A stretch of DNA of 64,000 nt from Neobacillus niacini (GCF_030817595.1 NZ_JAUSZN010000001.1:2302001-2366000), one strand, 5' to 3'; numbered from the stretch's first letter, positions 44,773 through 55,331 are shown. Notes: generated by a model not told the origin, from the sequence alone. Numbers and translations: made by a program.

Positions 44773-45063
44773 GTGTTGAATGACATTATTTTCTCGATGG
44801 TTATTGGTGGGGTAGTTGGTATTGTAGGGCACGTTAGGAAGCACGGAAAGATTATTATGCCCCGGAAAACAAAAAGGTTTATCTATTTAGGCTTTTTAGA
44901 AGAAATGCTTTTTGGTGCTGTAGCAGCACTCCTCATCCTGATTTACACAACTCCAAATTCCATGGTAGAAACCATTTTTTTATCGGCCCTAGCCGGGATT
45001 AGTGGTGATATCATACTTACTAGATTTAAGGCACTTAATGAAAATAAAGAAAAAGAATCCTGA
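44773..45063 (+). CDS. DUF4257-like membrane protein
   Basis: A 96-residue protein with two to three membrane segments (IIFSMVIGGVVGIVGHV; AVAALLILIYTT; FLSALAGISGDIIL) and a conserved-looking basic loop RKHGKIIMPRKTKRFIYLGFLEEM. It resembles DUF4257 proteins of bacilli. Start is GTG 44773 or TTG 44776, behind AAGGAGAG. Function is unknown. A terminator follows. Confidence 0.7.
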   Translation: MLNDIIFSMVIGGVVGIVGHVRKHGKIIMPRKTKRFIYLGFLEEMLFGAVAALLILIYTTPNSMVETIFLSALAGISGDIILTRFKALNENKEKES

Positions 45064-45595
45064 ACGCAAATAACCCAGTATGGACCATATCCATACTGGG
45101 TCTTTCAATTTTGCAGCAAACTTCTCTTTTTTAATTATCCCTTTTTCTTTCTAAACCCCGCGTACTGTCATCATGAAGGCTCTATGGTTACCACTTTTCC
45201 GTCTTGACTCTGAAAACGGTCACCATGAACCGTACCCTAACTACCGTTCCTAAAAATATAGACATCCATGGATATTAGTATCTATATGTTCTAAATAGAA
45301 ATAATTAATATTCTACTTAGCACGCCAAACGAACAGAGTTTTTTGCGAATCGCGTTAGGGAATCACGCCCTAATTCTAGAATGAGAACATCCGTAAAAAG
45401 GAGTCTATTGACTACTTTAAACTTCATCGTTCCCGTCACAGTCCTATGTTTATCACAATAAACACAGAATAGGATACCAAATGATACTCTAGAAAGGCTG
45501 TTAGCCACGCTGGTCAATCATTTCATCCATGAATTGGAGTACGTGGTCCTTTGATTCCTTACAGGTAAAGGAAGCGTTGCTCCAATTTTTTTCCT
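45064..45595. other. Non-coding region 3' of TnpB-like gene
   Basis: This 530-base stretch holds the DUF4257-gene terminator and the 3' flank of the TnpB-like gene. A 66-codon minus-strand ORF (45317-45517, TTG start) contains FCVYCDKHR but has no supporting context. TnpB elements normally carry their guide (omega) RNA at this end. The nearest part to the gene, up to about 45550, would be the place to look. Confidence 0.4.
45072..45105 (+). terminator. Terminator of DUF4257-like gene
   Basis: AACCCAGTATGGA and TCCATACTGGGT form a twelve-pair stem followed by CTTT. Its AACCCAGTA...TACTGGGT core is shared with the glnA terminator at 47321. Confidence 0.8.
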
Positions 45596-47138
45596 TTATC
45601 GATCAGCCTTTAATATTTCAATTTTATCTTGGAATAAATACTCTTTTTTCAAATGGGTGGTGATGGTTCTCCATTTTTGGAAGTTTGATTGGTCTAGATT
45701 AAGATTTTTTGGTAATGACAGGATGGTGTTATACTTAGGTTTTTCTGTCTTGAAACGATATCCTCTTCTTGCGATCATGCAAGCGGCAGATGCGTGAGAA
45801 CTTAACCCATACCGTGCCATAAATTTCATTTGCCCGATTTGGCTTGTATACGCTGGATTAACCCGCACTATTTTTACTCCGAGTTTTTTGGCCTTCATCT
45901 CTATCAATTGCCGGAACGTGGAATAGGAGAACCCTGAAAGCATGCGAGCATAGGCAGGACCTTGTTCTCGCAGCTGAGCCTTTTTCTTGGAAAAATCCAG
46001 CTTTTCGATGACGATATCCTTATGGACCAAGACCGAGTATTCTAGGACTTCCTTTATAGCATCACTCATGGAGGCTGTTATCTGGTCTTTTCTTCGGCTA
46101 AACATAGGGACTTTAATCGACCAATTTTTAATAGGGTTCCCAAACCGATCAATTTCACAAATGGCAAAGAATCCGGCATTCATATCGATTCCGATAAGTC
46201 CAGTTAGATTCGAGGTCCCCACCTTAGGTGTTTCCCGTTCAACTGAAGCGTTAACATACCATCCTTTTTCCCTCTTGATAAAACGATAGGTAACAGAAGT
46301 GTAGTACTTTTGTTTTCGCCCACTCCGGGTATAACCCATGTAAGGAACTTTCGCTTTATCTAGCCACTCTTGTCCGTAAGGAAAAAATCACATCAGGAAA
46401 CATTATATATCTACCAAATTTATCGGTGAAAAGATTCGCAACACGCAGCCTCAATATGTTCTTCCAATCATAGGTAGCAGTCTGGTTACCAAATGATTCA
46501 TCCTTAGAACCGATGACCAAAAATTGGGAGCTGCGCACTTCAGCCCAGTCTTTTTGCCATTCTTGATGATCCTTGTATTGGTTTTCTTCCAAATGGAATT
46601 GTTTGTGAAACAGTTTCTTTGAGCCAAAGCAGATACGAATCTTATTATTTCTGGCATCTATTTTCAACTTTTCCAGCTTTTGTTCGAGATTCCTCAGTCG
46701 GCGTTTTTTTTGATGAAGATAAAACTTAAGATTACGATACTTCTTTACCAGTTTCGAAAATGATGGATGGGTTAGTGAAGTGTCTTGGAGTTTTTGATGA
46801 AGTTGTTCTTTTTTTGTGGTTTTCATGTCAATGATTTTGTGCAGATAAGTCGTTTTGGATTCAAGTTCCTTGATATCTAACTTTCTTTTTTCAATCAAGG
46901 AAGAGACTTTTCCGTCCAGCTGCATTTTCAAAGAATTGAATTGTCGGGCTGTGATTCCAAATCGTGTTAGAAAGGTCTTTTTTAGGCTGAAGGACGAAAC
47001 ACCTTTTATGTTAGACTGAACAAAAAGCTTTCGCTCCAGCCTACCAAAGTAGTCTGCATATTCTTGAAGGTACATGTATGATGACAGACCATTATGTAAT
47101 GAAATGTTTATTAATTTTGTTTGATAGGTTTGAATCAT
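45596..47138 (-). pseudogene. TnpB-like protein, frameshifted at a poly-T tract
   Basis: Two ORFs (46356-47138, 260 codons; 45596-46339, 247 codons) are halves of one TnpB-like protein of about 513 residues. The first half is a helical, basic region with coiled coil (about 60-170). The second has RuvC-like marks: GIDMNAGF and VIEKLDF. The halves join if one T is removed from a run of six (46382-46387 in plus coordinates), which restores FPDVIFPYGQEWLDKAKV between them. The zinc-finger cysteines and the third RuvC aspartate expected near NPAYTSQI...HASAACMIARRG are not evident. Without TnpA nearby it is a solitary, probably inactive copy. Confidence 0.75.
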
Positions 47139-47320
47139 TCAGCACCTCCAAATCGAACTAGGAACATTTGTTCTTAAATCTATTATCTTATTTTTCTTTA
47201 CCTTTTTCAAGTATTTAGTATTAAGTTACACAAATTAGCACCAATGTTTATTATTGTCTACATATATTGAAACTGCTGTTAACCCTTGACATAAAAAGGC
47301 ACCACATCCTATTAAAAAGA

Positions 47321-47360
47321 AAATAACCCAGTAAAGACTTCAGTCTATACTGGGTTATTT
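47321..47360 (-). terminator. Terminator of glnA
   Basis: AATAACCCAGTA and TACTGGGTTATT form a strong stem; A/T tracts flank it on both sides. Confidence 0.85.
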
Positions 47361-47364
47361 ATTT

Positions 47365-48699
47365 TTAGTACATGCTCATATATTGTTCGCGTTCCCAAGG
47401 GTGAACGACGGTACGGAACATATCCCACTCGATTTCTTTTGCTTCGATAAAGTGTTCGAAGATATGCTCTCCTAAACCAGCTACGATTACTTCATCAGAC
47501 TTTAATTGATCTAATGCTTGAGCTAGAGTTGCTGGAAGATCAATGATTCCTTCTTCGATTCTTTCTTCTTTGCTCATAACATAGATGTTTCGGTCAACTG
47601 GAGCTGGAGGAGTTAATTTGTTCTTGATTCCATCTAAACCAGCTTTTAATAGAACAGCCATCGCTAGGTATGGGTTTGCAGCTGGGTCAACGCTTCTTAC
47701 TTCTACACGAGTACTTAAGCCGCGAGAAGCTGGAATACGAATTAATGGTGAACGGTTTCTAGCAGACCAAGCAACATAGCAAGGTGCTTCATAGCCAGGA
47801 ACTAGACGCTTATAAGAGTTTACTGTTGGATTCGTTACCGCTGTAAAGCTTGGTGCGTGCTTTAAGATACCAGCGATGAATTGACGAGCAGTATCACTCA
47901 TTTCTAAATCACCAGTTGGCTCGTAGAATGAATTGACACCATCTTTAAATAATGAAAGATTCATGTGCATTCCGGAACCGTTCACTCCGTATAAAGGTTT
48001 TGGCATGAACGTTGCATGTAAACCGTGTTTACGAGCAATTGTTTTTACTACTAATTTAAATGTTTGGATTTGGTCACAAGCAGTCAACGCATCCGCATAT
48101 TTAAAGTCGATTTCATGTTGTCCTGGTGCTACTTCGTGGTGAGAAGCTTCAATTTCAAAGCCCATTTCTTCTAGTTCTAGTACGATATCACGACGGCAGT
48201 TTTCTCCCAAATCTGTTGGTGCGAAATCGAAGTATCCGCCTTGGTCGTTCAATTCTAGTGTTGGCTCACCTTTTTCGTCTAATTTAAATAAGAAGAATTC
48301 TGGTTCAGGTCCTAAGTTAAAGTTAGTGAAACCTAACTCTTCCATTTCCTTTAATACTCTTCTTAAGTTGTTACGAGGATCTCCATCAAATGGGTTTCCT
48401 TCTGCAGTATAGATATCACAGATTAAACGAGCTACTTTTCCTTTTTCAGCTGTCCATGGGAATACTACCCAAGTATTTAAATCTGGATATAGATACATAT
48501 CAGATTCTTCAATTCGCACGAAACCTTCAATAGAAGAACCGTCAAACATCATTTTATTATCAAGAGCTTTTTCTAATTGACTAACAGGAATCTCAACGTT
48601 TTTAATTGTTCCTAGAATATCAGTGAATTGTAAACGAATAAATTTAACATTTTCCTCTGCTGCCAACCGCTTAATATCTTCTCTAGTAAACTTTGCCAT
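47365..48699 (-). CDS. glnA: Glutamine synthetase type I
   Basis: A 444-residue GlnA that makes glutamine from glutamate and ammonia, and when feedback-inhibited binds and controls TnrA and GlnR. Signatures present: [67 protein letters not shown] and [13 protein letters not shown]. The ATG at 48699 follows GGAGGTAAT; the open frame extends five codons upstream. It follows glnR in the glnRA operon. A terminator follows. Confidence 0.97.
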   Translation of the reverse strand: MAKFTREDIKRLAAEENVKFIRLQFTDILGTIKNVEIPVSQLEKALDNKMMFDGSSIEGFVRIEESDMYLYPDLNTWVVFPWTAEKGKVARLICDIYTAEGNPFDGDPRNNLRRVLKEMEELGFTNFNLGPEPEFFLFKLDEKGEPTLELNDQGGYFDFAPTDLGENCRRDIVLELEEMGFEIEASHHEVAPGQHEIDFKYADALTACDQIQTFKLVVKTIARKHGLHATFMPKPLYGVNGSGMHMNLSLFKDGVNSFYEPTGDLEMSDTARQFIAGILKHAPSFTAVTNPTVNSYKRLVPGYEAPCYVAWSARNRSPLIRIPASRGLSTRVEVRSVDPAANPYLAMAVLLKAGLDGIKNKLTPPAPVDRNIYVMSKEERIEEGIIDLPATLAQALDQLKSDEVIVAGLGEHIFEHFIEAKEIEWDMFRTVVHPWEREQYMSMY

Positions 48700-48722
48700 C
48701 TTTATTACCTCCAAAATTTAAA

Positions 48723-49124
48723 TTAATGGAAAAATCGTGACATATCCCCTTGCCTTAAAGACGAACGATTAAATCTTCCAGCTTGCTGTAATTCTTGACG
48801 TAGTAGATTTCTTAACTGATCGTCGGTTAATTCCTGCTTGGCTTTATCAGCCTGCTGCTGAATAACATTTGCCTGTTGCTCTTTGACCAATAACAGCTGT
48901 TTGATTCCAGCCATATTAATTCCTTGATCAATGAGATCCTTAATTTCTAATAGTCTATCAATATCAACTAAACTAAAGAGTCTTCTATTCCCATCTGTTC
49001 TAGCCGGAGAAATCAATTCGTGCTCTTCATAGTAACGGATTTGCCTAGCTGTTAATTCTGTTAGCTGCATAACCGTTCCAATTGGGAATAGTGGCATTGA
49101 GCGGCGTATTTCTTTTCCACTCAC
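48723..49124 (-). CDS. glnR: MerR-family nitrogen regulator GlnR
   Basis: A 133-residue MerR-type repressor of glnRA, active when nitrogen is plentiful and aided by feedback-inhibited glutamine synthetase. The winged-helix DNA-binding domain is at about 10-80 ([29 protein letters not shown], then [22 protein letters not shown]). The helical C-terminal tail mediates dimerisation and GS response. It is 23 bases from glnA. Two GlnR boxes overlap its promoter. Confidence 0.95.
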   Translation of the reverse strand: MSGKEIRRSMPLFPIGTVMQLTELTARQIRYYEEHELISPARTDGNRRLFSLVDIDRLLEIKDLIDQGINMAGIKQLLLVKEQQANVIQQQADKAKQELTDDQLRNLLRQELQQAGRFNRSSLRQGDMSRFFH

Positions 49125-49161
49125 GTAAATTTCTCCTCTCCTTATGCTGATTTATAATGCT

Positions 49162-49190
49162 ATTATATTTCGTGTTAGAAAAGATGTCAA
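49162..49190 (-). promoter_or_regulatory. glnRA promoter
   Basis: TTGACA (49185-49190) and TATAAT (49162-49167) on the minus strand with a 17-base spacer. The -35 lies inside a GlnR box. Confidence 0.85.
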
Positions 49191-49212
49191 TCATATGTTA
49201 GATTTTCTAACA
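49173..49212. promoter_or_regulatory. Two GlnR/TnrA operators
   Basis: TGTTAGATTTTCTAACA (49196-49212) is a perfect match to TGTNA-N7-TNACA. TGTTAGAAAAGATGTCA (49173-49189) is a near match covering the -35. Two tandem operators also control glnRA in B. subtilis. Confidence 0.9.
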
Positions 49213-49223
49213 TGGTTTTTCAT

Positions 49224-49260
49224 AAAAAACAAAGGACAACTTCTTTCGTTATCCTTTGTA
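49224..49260 (-). terminator. Terminator of ynbB
   Basis: ACAAAGGATAAC and GTTGTCCTTTGT pair on the minus strand, followed by a U-tract. It lies just beyond the glnRA operators. Confidence 0.8.
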
Positions 49261-49267
49261 TTTCTTC

Positions 49268-50539
49268 TTAGTTTAATTCAATCAGATTTTTTTCAATTAG
49301 CGAATCTACAGCAATACAAACAGCCATTTTAACATGAGAATAAGTTAAGCCACCTTGAACATAGGCCACATATGGCGGTCTGATTGGTCCATCGGCAGTT
49401 AATTCAATACTCGCCCCTTGAATAAACGTTCCAGCTGCCATAATCACATCATCCTCGTAACCCGGCATATATGCTGGGTAAGCCGTAACATGAGAATTGA
49501 TTGGTGAAGCAAATTGTATCGCCTGGCAGAAGGCAATCATTTTCTCTTTATCATCAAATTGAACTGATTGAATTAAATCCGTTCGATTGGCGTCCCATTT
49601 AGGCGATGAATTCATACCTAATTTCTCTAATAGTGCTGCTGTAAATACAGCTCCTTTTAATGCTTGGCCAACTACATGCGGTGCTAAAAAGAAACCTTGA
49701 TACATTTCTTGCAGGCTGTATAGCGAAGCTCCAGCTTCAGCGCCGATACCAGGAGAAGTCATCCGATACGAACAGGCTTCAACATATTGTTTTTTGCCGA
49801 CAATATAACCGCCTGTTTTGGCAATTCCTCCACCCGGATTTTTAATCAGTGACCCCGCCATTAAATCAGCGCCAACATGACAGGGCTCTAGTTCTTCAAC
49901 GAATTCTCCATAACAGTTATCTACAAAAACAACTACATCTTTTTTAATTTCTTTTACAAACGAAATCATTTCTTTGATTTCGTCGACTGTAAAAGATGGG
50001 CGCGTTGCATATCCCTTTGAACGTTGAATTCCAATCATTTTCGTATTACTTTTGATTTTTGTTGCAACCAAATCCCAGTCGATGGTTCCCTCTTCTGTTA
50101 GGGCAACACTATCATATGAAATCCCAAACTCCTTTAAGGAACCGACACCATTTCCACGGATGCCTACAATTTCTTCAAGGGTATCATAGGGTTTACCAGT
50201 TATATAAAGAAGTTCATCTCCAGGACGCAGAATCCCAAATAGTGATATCGAAATCGCATGTGTACCTGAGATTATCTGCGGACGTACAAGACCCGCCTCA
50301 GCACCAAATACATCTGCATAAATGAGTTCCAATGTATCTCTTCCGATATCATCATAACCATACCCTGTGGAAGGGATAAAATGCGAATCACTCACTCTGT
50401 GCTTTTGGTAACTCTTCAAAACTCGAAATTGGTTCGAATCAATTTTTTCATCGATTGCTTTATGTATTCCTGTAACTTGTTGTTCTACACTACTTACAAT
50501 TTTTTGAAGCTTTTCCCCATTGTTTAACTGTTGAAACAT
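49268..50539 (-). CDS. ynbB: PLP-dependent methionine gamma-lyase-like protein YnbB
   Basis: A 423-residue protein of the aluminium-resistance/methionine gamma-lyase-related family, matching YnbB. Fold-type I PLP features are present: GTHAISISLFGILRPGDELLY, the aspartate in VVVFVDNCYGEF, and the PLP lysine in AGSLIKNPGGGIAKTGGY. The substrate is not established. It lies four bases after hflX, the same strand, as in B. subtilis, and is probably cotranscribed. Confidence 0.9.
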   Translation of the reverse strand: MFQQLNNGEKLQKIVSSVEQQVTGIHKAIDEKIDSNQFRVLKSYQKHRVSDSHFIPSTGYGYDDIGRDTLELIYADVFGAEAGLVRPQIISGTHAISISLFGILRPGDELLYITGKPYDTLEEIVGIRGNGVGSLKEFGISYDSVALTEEGTIDWDLVATKIKSNTKMIGIQRSKGYATRPSFTVDEIKEMISFVKEIKKDVVVFVDNCYGEFVEELEPCHVGADLMAGSLIKNPGGGIAKTGGYIVGKKQYVEACSYRMTSPGIGAEAGASLYSLQEMYQGFFLAPHVVGQALKGAVFTAALLEKLGMNSSPKWDANRTDLIQSVQFDDKEKMIAFCQAIQFASPINSHVTAYPAYMPGYEDDVIMAAGTFIQGASIELTADGPIRPPYVAYVQGGLTYSHVKMAVCIAVDSLIEKNLIELN

Positions 50540-50543
50540 GCTG

Positions 50544-51812
50544 TTACTCCATTCTACTTTTATATTTCTCTAATTGACCGGAAATTTGATGATCTGGGAG
50601 TGAAAATCCTCGGCATTGATAAAGCTCTTTTTCTTCATCAAAGACAAGCTCTCTTACAATCGTCTCATTCTTTAATTGCGCCAGCAGTTTCCCTTCGTTT
50701 GAAGGTATGCTGACTTGATATTGATCCATCATTTCAATAATCACTTTTTCAACTTTTCTTTTCAGTTCATTTCTGTCCTCTTTATCATAGGCGCTAATGA
50801 AAGTTAGAGGTGTATTAGTTGTTGGTACAAAGTCAGGATGTTTAATATCCCTCTTATTATAGACAGTGATTTGTGGAATGTCTTTCACTTCTAAGTCTGC
50901 AAGCAGCTTATTAACTGTTTTTTCATGCTGAAAATAATCCGCATTTGCCATATCGACTACATGCAAAAGAAGGTCTGCTTCCTTCACCTCTTCTAGTGTC
51001 GAACGGAAAGCAGCAATCAGCGCTGTTGGCAGGTCTTGAATAAAACCAACGGTATCAGTAATTAGGGTCTGATATCCACTCGGTAAAACTAGCTTCCGTG
51101 TCATTGGATCCAAGGTCGCAAATAATTGATTTTCTTCATAGGAATCCGCTTCAGAAAGTCGGTTAAAAAGTGTAGACTTGCCTGCATTCGTATAGCCGAC
51201 AATTGCGATTTGGAACGTTTTGTTTTTCTTTCTTCTTTCGCGGTAACGATCCCGGTGCTGAACAATAACGGAGAGCTGACTCTTAATATCATCAATTCTT
51301 CTGCGAATATGACGGCGGTCTGATTCTAGCTTTGTTTCCCCTGGTCCTCTTGTTCCAATACCAGCACCTAGTCTAGATAATGCTGTCCCCTGCCCAGCAA
51401 GACGCGGCAATAAATATTGAAGCTGCGCCAACTCCACCTGCAGCTTACCTTCTTTTGAGCGTGCTCTTTGTGCAAATATATCTAATATGAGCTGAGTCCG
51501 GTCAATAATTCGGGCATTTAATTCAGAAGCAAGATTTCGCTTTTGACTTGGTGATAATTCATCATTAAAAATGACCAAATCAGCCTCCACTTCATCGACA
51601 AGCGCTTTTAGTTCTTCTACCTTCCCTTTACCTATATATAAAGCAGGGTGAATACGCTCTCGTTTTTGAGAAACCGTCATCAGAACTTCGCCTTTAGCGG
51701 TTTCCGTTAAGGAAGCAAGCTCCTCCATTGAATACTCGAAACGACTATCGTCCAAGCTTTGCGTTTGGCAGCCAACTAAGATTGCTTTTTCCAAGCTAAC
51801 TTCTTGTTCCAT
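50544..51812 (-). CDS. hflX: Ribosome-associated GTPase HflX
   Basis: A 422-residue HflX (YnbA) GTPase that splits or rescues stalled ribosomes. The N-terminal domain ([13 protein letters not shown]) precedes the glycine-rich linker ([23 protein letters not shown]). The G domain has G1 [12 protein letters not shown] near 205, G3 [10 protein letters not shown] near 250 and G4 NKRD near 318. The length is normal. It forms a unit with ynbB. Confidence 0.95.
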   Translation of the reverse strand: MEQEVSLEKAILVGCQTQSLDDSRFEYSMEELASLTETAKGEVLMTVSQKRERIHPALYIGKGKVEELKALVDEVEADLVIFNDELSPSQKRNLASELNARIIDRTQLILDIFAQRARSKEGKLQVELAQLQYLLPRLAGQGTALSRLGAGIGTRGPGETKLESDRRHIRRRIDDIKSQLSVIVQHRDRYRERRKKNKTFQIAIVGYTNAGKSTLFNRLSEADSYEENQLFATLDPMTRKLVLPSGYQTLITDTVGFIQDLPTALIAAFRSTLEEVKEADLLLHVVDMANADYFQHEKTVNKLLADLEVKDIPQITVYNKRDIKHPDFVPTTNTPLTFISAYDKEDRNELKRKVEKVIIEMMDQYQVSIPSNEGKLLAQLKNETIVRELVFDEEKELYQCRGFSLPDHQISGQLEKYKSRME

Positions 51813-51995
51813 ACCAACACCTCATTTTCGTAATTTTCTTTTCCCATCATACCAAAAATAAGGGCAATCCACTAATTTCCCAGCGAATTTTTTAATAAAT
51901 TATGTTGATTATTTTTACCTTCGTGGTAAAATCATATTGTTTATTGAAAATTTAAAAGAATATAAGAATTATACATCGAGGGGAAACAGAACAAA

Positions 51996-52601
51996 ATGAC
52001 ATGGGATGTGTTAAGTATCATTGGAACCATTGCTTTTGCTGTAAGTGGAGCAATTATAGCTATGGAAGAAGAGTATGATATTTTAGGGGTATATATTTTA
52101 GGAATTGTGACTGCTTTCGGTGGCGGAGCCATTCGAAATCTATTAATTGGTGTCCCCGTTTCAGCACTATGGGAACAAGGGTTATTTTTTCAAATTGCTT
52201 TATTATCGATTACGGCTGTGTTTCTGTTTCCAAATAATCTCTTGCGTCATTGGCAAAAATGGGGTAACTTTTTCGATGCCATTGGATTATCAGCTTTCGC
52301 CATTCAAGGTGCAATATACGCGGCCAATATGGATCATCCGATAAGTGCGGTCATTGTTGCCGCAGTCTTAACTGGAATTGGCGGAGGGATTATTCGCGAC
52401 TTACTTGCTGGAAGGAAGCCAATTGTATTAAGAGCGGAAATATATGCAGTATGGGCAATTCTTGCAGGTCTCATTATAGGACTAAAAATCGCCTCAAGTC
52501 CATGGGAGTTATATACCTTATTTGTATTAATAACAGCTCTAAGGGTCCTTTCCTATACATTTGATTGGAAACTGCCATCTAAAAGACTTGGTGCACATTA
52601 A
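51996..52601 (+). CDS. Trimeric intracellular cation channel (TRIC)/UPF0126 protein
   Basis: A 201-residue protein with seven membrane helices in two repeats, each carrying a glycine-rich motif: TAFGGGAIRNLLIG (about 35-48) and TGIGGGIIRDLLAG (about 125-138). This matches bacterial TRIC-type channels (UPF0126, YvgT-like in B. subtilis), thought to pass K+ or act in homeostasis. It is not part of the hflX or spoVK units. A terminator follows. Confidence 0.92.
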   Translation: MTWDVLSIIGTIAFAVSGAIIAMEEEYDILGVYILGIVTAFGGGAIRNLLIGVPVSALWEQGLFFQIALLSITAVFLFPNNLLRHWQKWGNFFDAIGLSAFAIQGAIYAANMDHPISAVIVAAVLTGIGGGIIRDLLAGRKPIVLRAEIYAVWAILAGLIIGLKIASSPWELYTLFVLITALRVLSYTFDWKLPSKRLGAH

Positions 52602-52633
52602 AAAATCGACGGACCGTTTCCGCCGATTTTTTT
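52600..52633. terminator. Terminator between TRIC-like gene and spoVK
   Basis: AAAAATCGACGGA and CCGCCGATTTTTTT pair; the genes converge, and tracts flank both sides. Confidence 0.85.
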
Positions 52634-52637
52634 GTGC

Positions 52638-53588
52638 CTATGAATCTTCCTCAAAGATTAAATCATTACTTCTAAGTGTCATCAATTCATGCTTATCAAA
52701 GCTGTTTTGCAGTAAAAGCCGCATTGCTTGAGCGCGAATGGACTTTTCAATAATGTTTCGAACATAACGTCCGTTTGAAAAACTATTTGGACTGAGTACC
52801 GCCTTGACCCAAATTAAATGGTCCTTTAGCTTCTTTTCCGCCTCATGACTTAACGAATATTCTCGCTCATCGAGCATGCGACTGGCAATTTCCATCAATT
52901 GCTCAATTGTGTAATTCGGAAAGTCAATGACCAGCGGGAAACGGGAATGGAGCCCAGGGTTTAGTGTTAAGAAATAATCCATCTCCCTAGAATATCCAGC
53001 TAAAATAAGAATAAATTCGTGCTGTTTATCTTCCATGTGCTTCACAAGTGTATCAATGGCCTCTTTACCGAAATCCTTCTCCCCGCCGCGCCCTAATGAA
53101 TAGGCCTCATCAATGAACAAGATTCCGCCCTGCGCTTTTTTTACTAAATCTCTTGTTTTCTGTGCGGTATGTCCAATATATTCCCCCACGAGATCGGCAC
53201 GTTCCGCCTCAATTAAATGCCCTTTAGACAGAACATTCATTTTTAAAAAGAGCTTGCCAATTAACCGTGCAACTGTTGTTTTGCCTGTTCCTGGATTTCC
53301 TTTAAACATCATATGAAGAGCCTGTTTTCTAGCCTTCAGTCCCAGTTCTTCTCGTTTCTTATTTACAAAAATCCAGGCGTAAATTTCTTTTATCATTCGT
53401 TTCATTTCTTCCATACCCACTAATGCCCCGAGCTCTTCTTCAATTTCCTTTAATGCCGAGTGCTCCGGGGGAATAACCTTTGGAACAACTTGAGGAACAG
53501 GCAGCTCTTTCGTCAGGGACTTCCTCTTTTGCGAGTTAAGGGATACTGTTATTTGTCCGTTGCTTTTCATGCGAATCGGTTGATCCAA
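52638..53588 (-). CDS. spoVK: Stage V sporulation protein K, AAA ATPase
   Basis: A protein of about 316 residues matching SpoVK (SpoVJ), an AAA ATPase needed for late spore maturation. The Walker A is FKGNPGTGKTTVARLIGKLF near 110, Walker B is GILFIDEAYSLGRGG near 165, and LVGMEEMKRMIKEIYAWIF is family-typical. Start is uncertain: TTG 53588 has GAGAGGTGAAGG directly upstream and gives an N-terminus aligning with B. subtilis SpoVK. A GTG three codons earlier is weaker. Confidence 0.93.
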   Translation of the reverse strand: MDQPIRMKSNGQITVSLNSQKRKSLTKELPVPQVVPKVIPPEHSALKEIEEELGALVGMEEMKRMIKEIYAWIFVNKKREELGLKARKQALHMMFKGNPGTGKTTVARLIGKLFLKMNVLSKGHLIEAERADLVGEYIGHTAQKTRDLVKKAQGGILFIDEAYSLGRGGEKDFGKEAIDTLVKHMEDKQHEFILILAGYSREMDYFLTLNPGLHSRFPLVIDFPNYTIEQLMEIASRMLDEREYSLSHEAEKKLKDHLIWVKAVLSPNSFSNGRYVRNIIEKSIRAQAMRLLLQNSFDKHELMTLRSNDLIFEEDS

Positions 53589-53833
53589 AGCCTTCACCTC
53601 TCATTCTGCAAACAGTATACGTTAGGCAGCTTTTATCGTTTACTTGAAAAAATATATGCTCATTTTGACAAATAACGAGAGGAAATTGCTAATAAAGTTC
53701 ACTCTAATGTTTCTATGTGCTTCCCAAGCAATACTCCTTCATTTATGTGTATTCATCTTATTCACAATTCATTATTAAAAATAAGGCTCTCTTATTATTT
53801 ATTGTTGATTTTCGTGGAGGGTTGAGAATTCAT

Positions 53834-54018
53834 AGGCGGAGAATTTCCGGCTATTGTATTTTGAGGAACCTTAAGAAGCAGATATAAGCGGAGATATTCC
53901 GGTTAACAGCTTTAAATAAGACAAAATCCAAGGATTTGGATACAATAAGCGGAAAAACTCCGCTTATATTTAAGGAAATATGGGTATTTCCCAATTTAAA
54001 CGGTAATTCTCCGCTTAT
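53834..54018. repeat. Cluster of palindromic GCGGA...TCCGC repeats
   Basis: Four related palindromes lie within 185 bases: AGGCGGAGAATTTCCGGCTA (53834), TAAGCGGAGATATTCCGGTTA with one base trimmed (53884), TAAGCGGAAAAACTCCGCTTA (53946) and CGGTAATTCTCCGCTTAT (54001). The third is a perfect stem. It fills the gap between spoVK and hfq. Such GCGGA-type intergenic palindromes look like a REP-like family. Confidence 0.7.
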
Positions 54019-54063
54019 TGTCCAGCACATAAAAATCAACATTCAGTTTTAACACAGTTAAAA

Positions 54064-54090
54064 TAAAAAAAGCCCATGGATTCATGGACT
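54064..54090 (-). terminator. Terminator of hfq
   Basis: AGTCCATGA and TCATGGGCT-type arms (AGCCCATGGATTCATGGACT on the plus strand) pair, followed by a U-tract on the minus strand. Confidence 0.8.
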
Positions 54091-54108
54091 CGGGATCATA
54101 AATAAAGA

Positions 54109-54339
54109 TTATTGTGCATCCAGGTCAAGCTGAACATTTCTTTGCGGCGCAAAGGTTGAAATGGCATGCTTGTAAACCAGTTGCTGCTTTCCTTCCGATT
54201 CAAAAAGAACAGTAAAATTATCAAAGCCTTTAATTTGGCCTCGTAATTGGAATCCGTTTAATAAGAATACCGTTACATGGGTATTATCCTTACGGCACTG
54301 GTTTAAAAATTGGTCCTGAATGTTAATGGTGGTTTTCAT
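54109..54339 (-). CDS. hfq: RNA chaperone Hfq
   Basis: A 76-residue Hfq with the Sm1 motif [24 protein letters not shown] split here by length (residues about 25-48) and Sm2 LVYKHAIST near 58-66. The hexameric ring binds A/U-rich small RNAs and mRNAs. It follows miaA with 26 bases between, the common order. Short N- and C-terminal tails are typical of bacilli. Confidence 0.97.
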   Translation of the reverse strand: MKTTINIQDQFLNQCRKDNTHVTVFLLNGFQLRGQIKGFDNFTVLFESEGKQQLVYKHAISTFAPQRNVQLDLDAQ

Positions 54340-54365
54340 TTGTATATCCTCCTCTTTTATCTCTA

Positions 54366-55331
54366 CTAATATGTATTCGATTTTACTTGTAGCTTTCCTT
54401 CAACGTATTGTGAAATTTCGATTATTTTTTTTGACAAATTTGAGACATCTGTCATGTCGAACCATTGTACTTCCATTTTGTTCCGAAACCAGGTTAGCTG
54501 TCTTTTTGCATATCGTCTAGAATTTTGTTTTAGATTTTCAACGGCAAGATCTAGACCAACCTTCCCATCCAAATAATCATAGATTTCCTTATAACCAATA
54601 GCCTGAATGGATTGACAATCTCTAAGCCCCTGCCTGTGCAACCTGCTGACTTCATCAAGCAGACCTTCCGAAATCATTATGTCGACACGCAAATTAATCC
54701 GTTCATATAGCTTATCCCTCTCCATCGTTAAACCGATCAGTGCAGTTTCATAAAGAAGGTCAGGCTGCTGATTATTTTGATAGTCACTCATAATCTTACC
54801 AGTACAATGAAAAATTTCAAGTGCCCTTATCACCCTTCTAACATTATTCGGGTGAATTTGGCTCGCACTCTGAGGATCTACCTTCGTTAACTCCTGATGA
54901 AGAGCTTCATTGCCAATTTCCTTCGCCCTCTCTTCAAGCTGTAAACGAAATTCTTCATCCGCTGGAGCCTCAGAAAACTGATAATCATATATGACCGCTT
55001 GAATGTAAAGACCTGTCCCGCCAACGATGATAGGAAGCTTACCTTTTGAGGTGATGTCTGATATTTCCGCCCGTACAAGCTGCTGGAATTCCGCAACTGA
55101 AAAACTCTCATCGGGCTCTTTAATATCAATCAAATGGTGTGGAATTCCTTCCATTTCCTCATGTTTTATTTTTGCAGTTCCAATATCCATACCACGATAA
55201 ATCTGCATGGAATCGCCGCTAATAATTTCGCCATTATACCGTTTAGCCAGCTCAATGCTTAACTTTGTTTTTCCAACTGCCGTTGGACCAATAATGACTA
55301 ATAATTTCTGTTTTGAATCCAAAATTTTCAC
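54366..55331 (-). CDS. miaA: tRNA dimethylallyltransferase MiaA
   Basis: A 321-residue MiaA, which adds a dimethylallyl group to A37 of tRNAs reading UNN codons. P-loop [21 protein letters not shown] is near residue 12. [40 protein letters not shown] and the C-terminal [13 protein letters not shown] follow, all in the family order and length. It is the first gene of the miaA-hfq unit. Confidence 0.97.
   Translation of the reverse strand: MKILDSKQKLLVIIGPTAVGKTKLSIELAKRYNGEIISGDSMQIYRGMDIGTAKIKHEEMEGIPHHLIDIKEPDESFSVAEFQQLVRAEISDITSKGKLPIIVGGTGLYIQAVIYDYQFSEAPADEEFRLQLEERAKEIGNEALHQELTKVDPQSASQIHPNNVRRVIRALEIFHCTGKIMSDYQNNQQPDLLYETALIGLTMERDKLYERINLRVDIMISEGLLDEVSRLHRQGLRDCQSIQAIGYKEIYDYLDGKVGLDLAVENLKQNSRRYAKRQLTWFRNKMEVQWFDMTDVSNLSKKIIEISQYVEGKLQVKSNTY

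Noticed and set aside
45317..45517. 66-codon ORF with FCVYCDKH as a small zinc protein
   Set aside because: Only one cysteine pair, a TTG start without a good ribosome site, and location in the expected non-coding end of a TnpB element.
53834..54018. CRISPR array
   Set aside because: Repeat spacing is irregular, units are imperfect palindromes and no cas genes are in the window.
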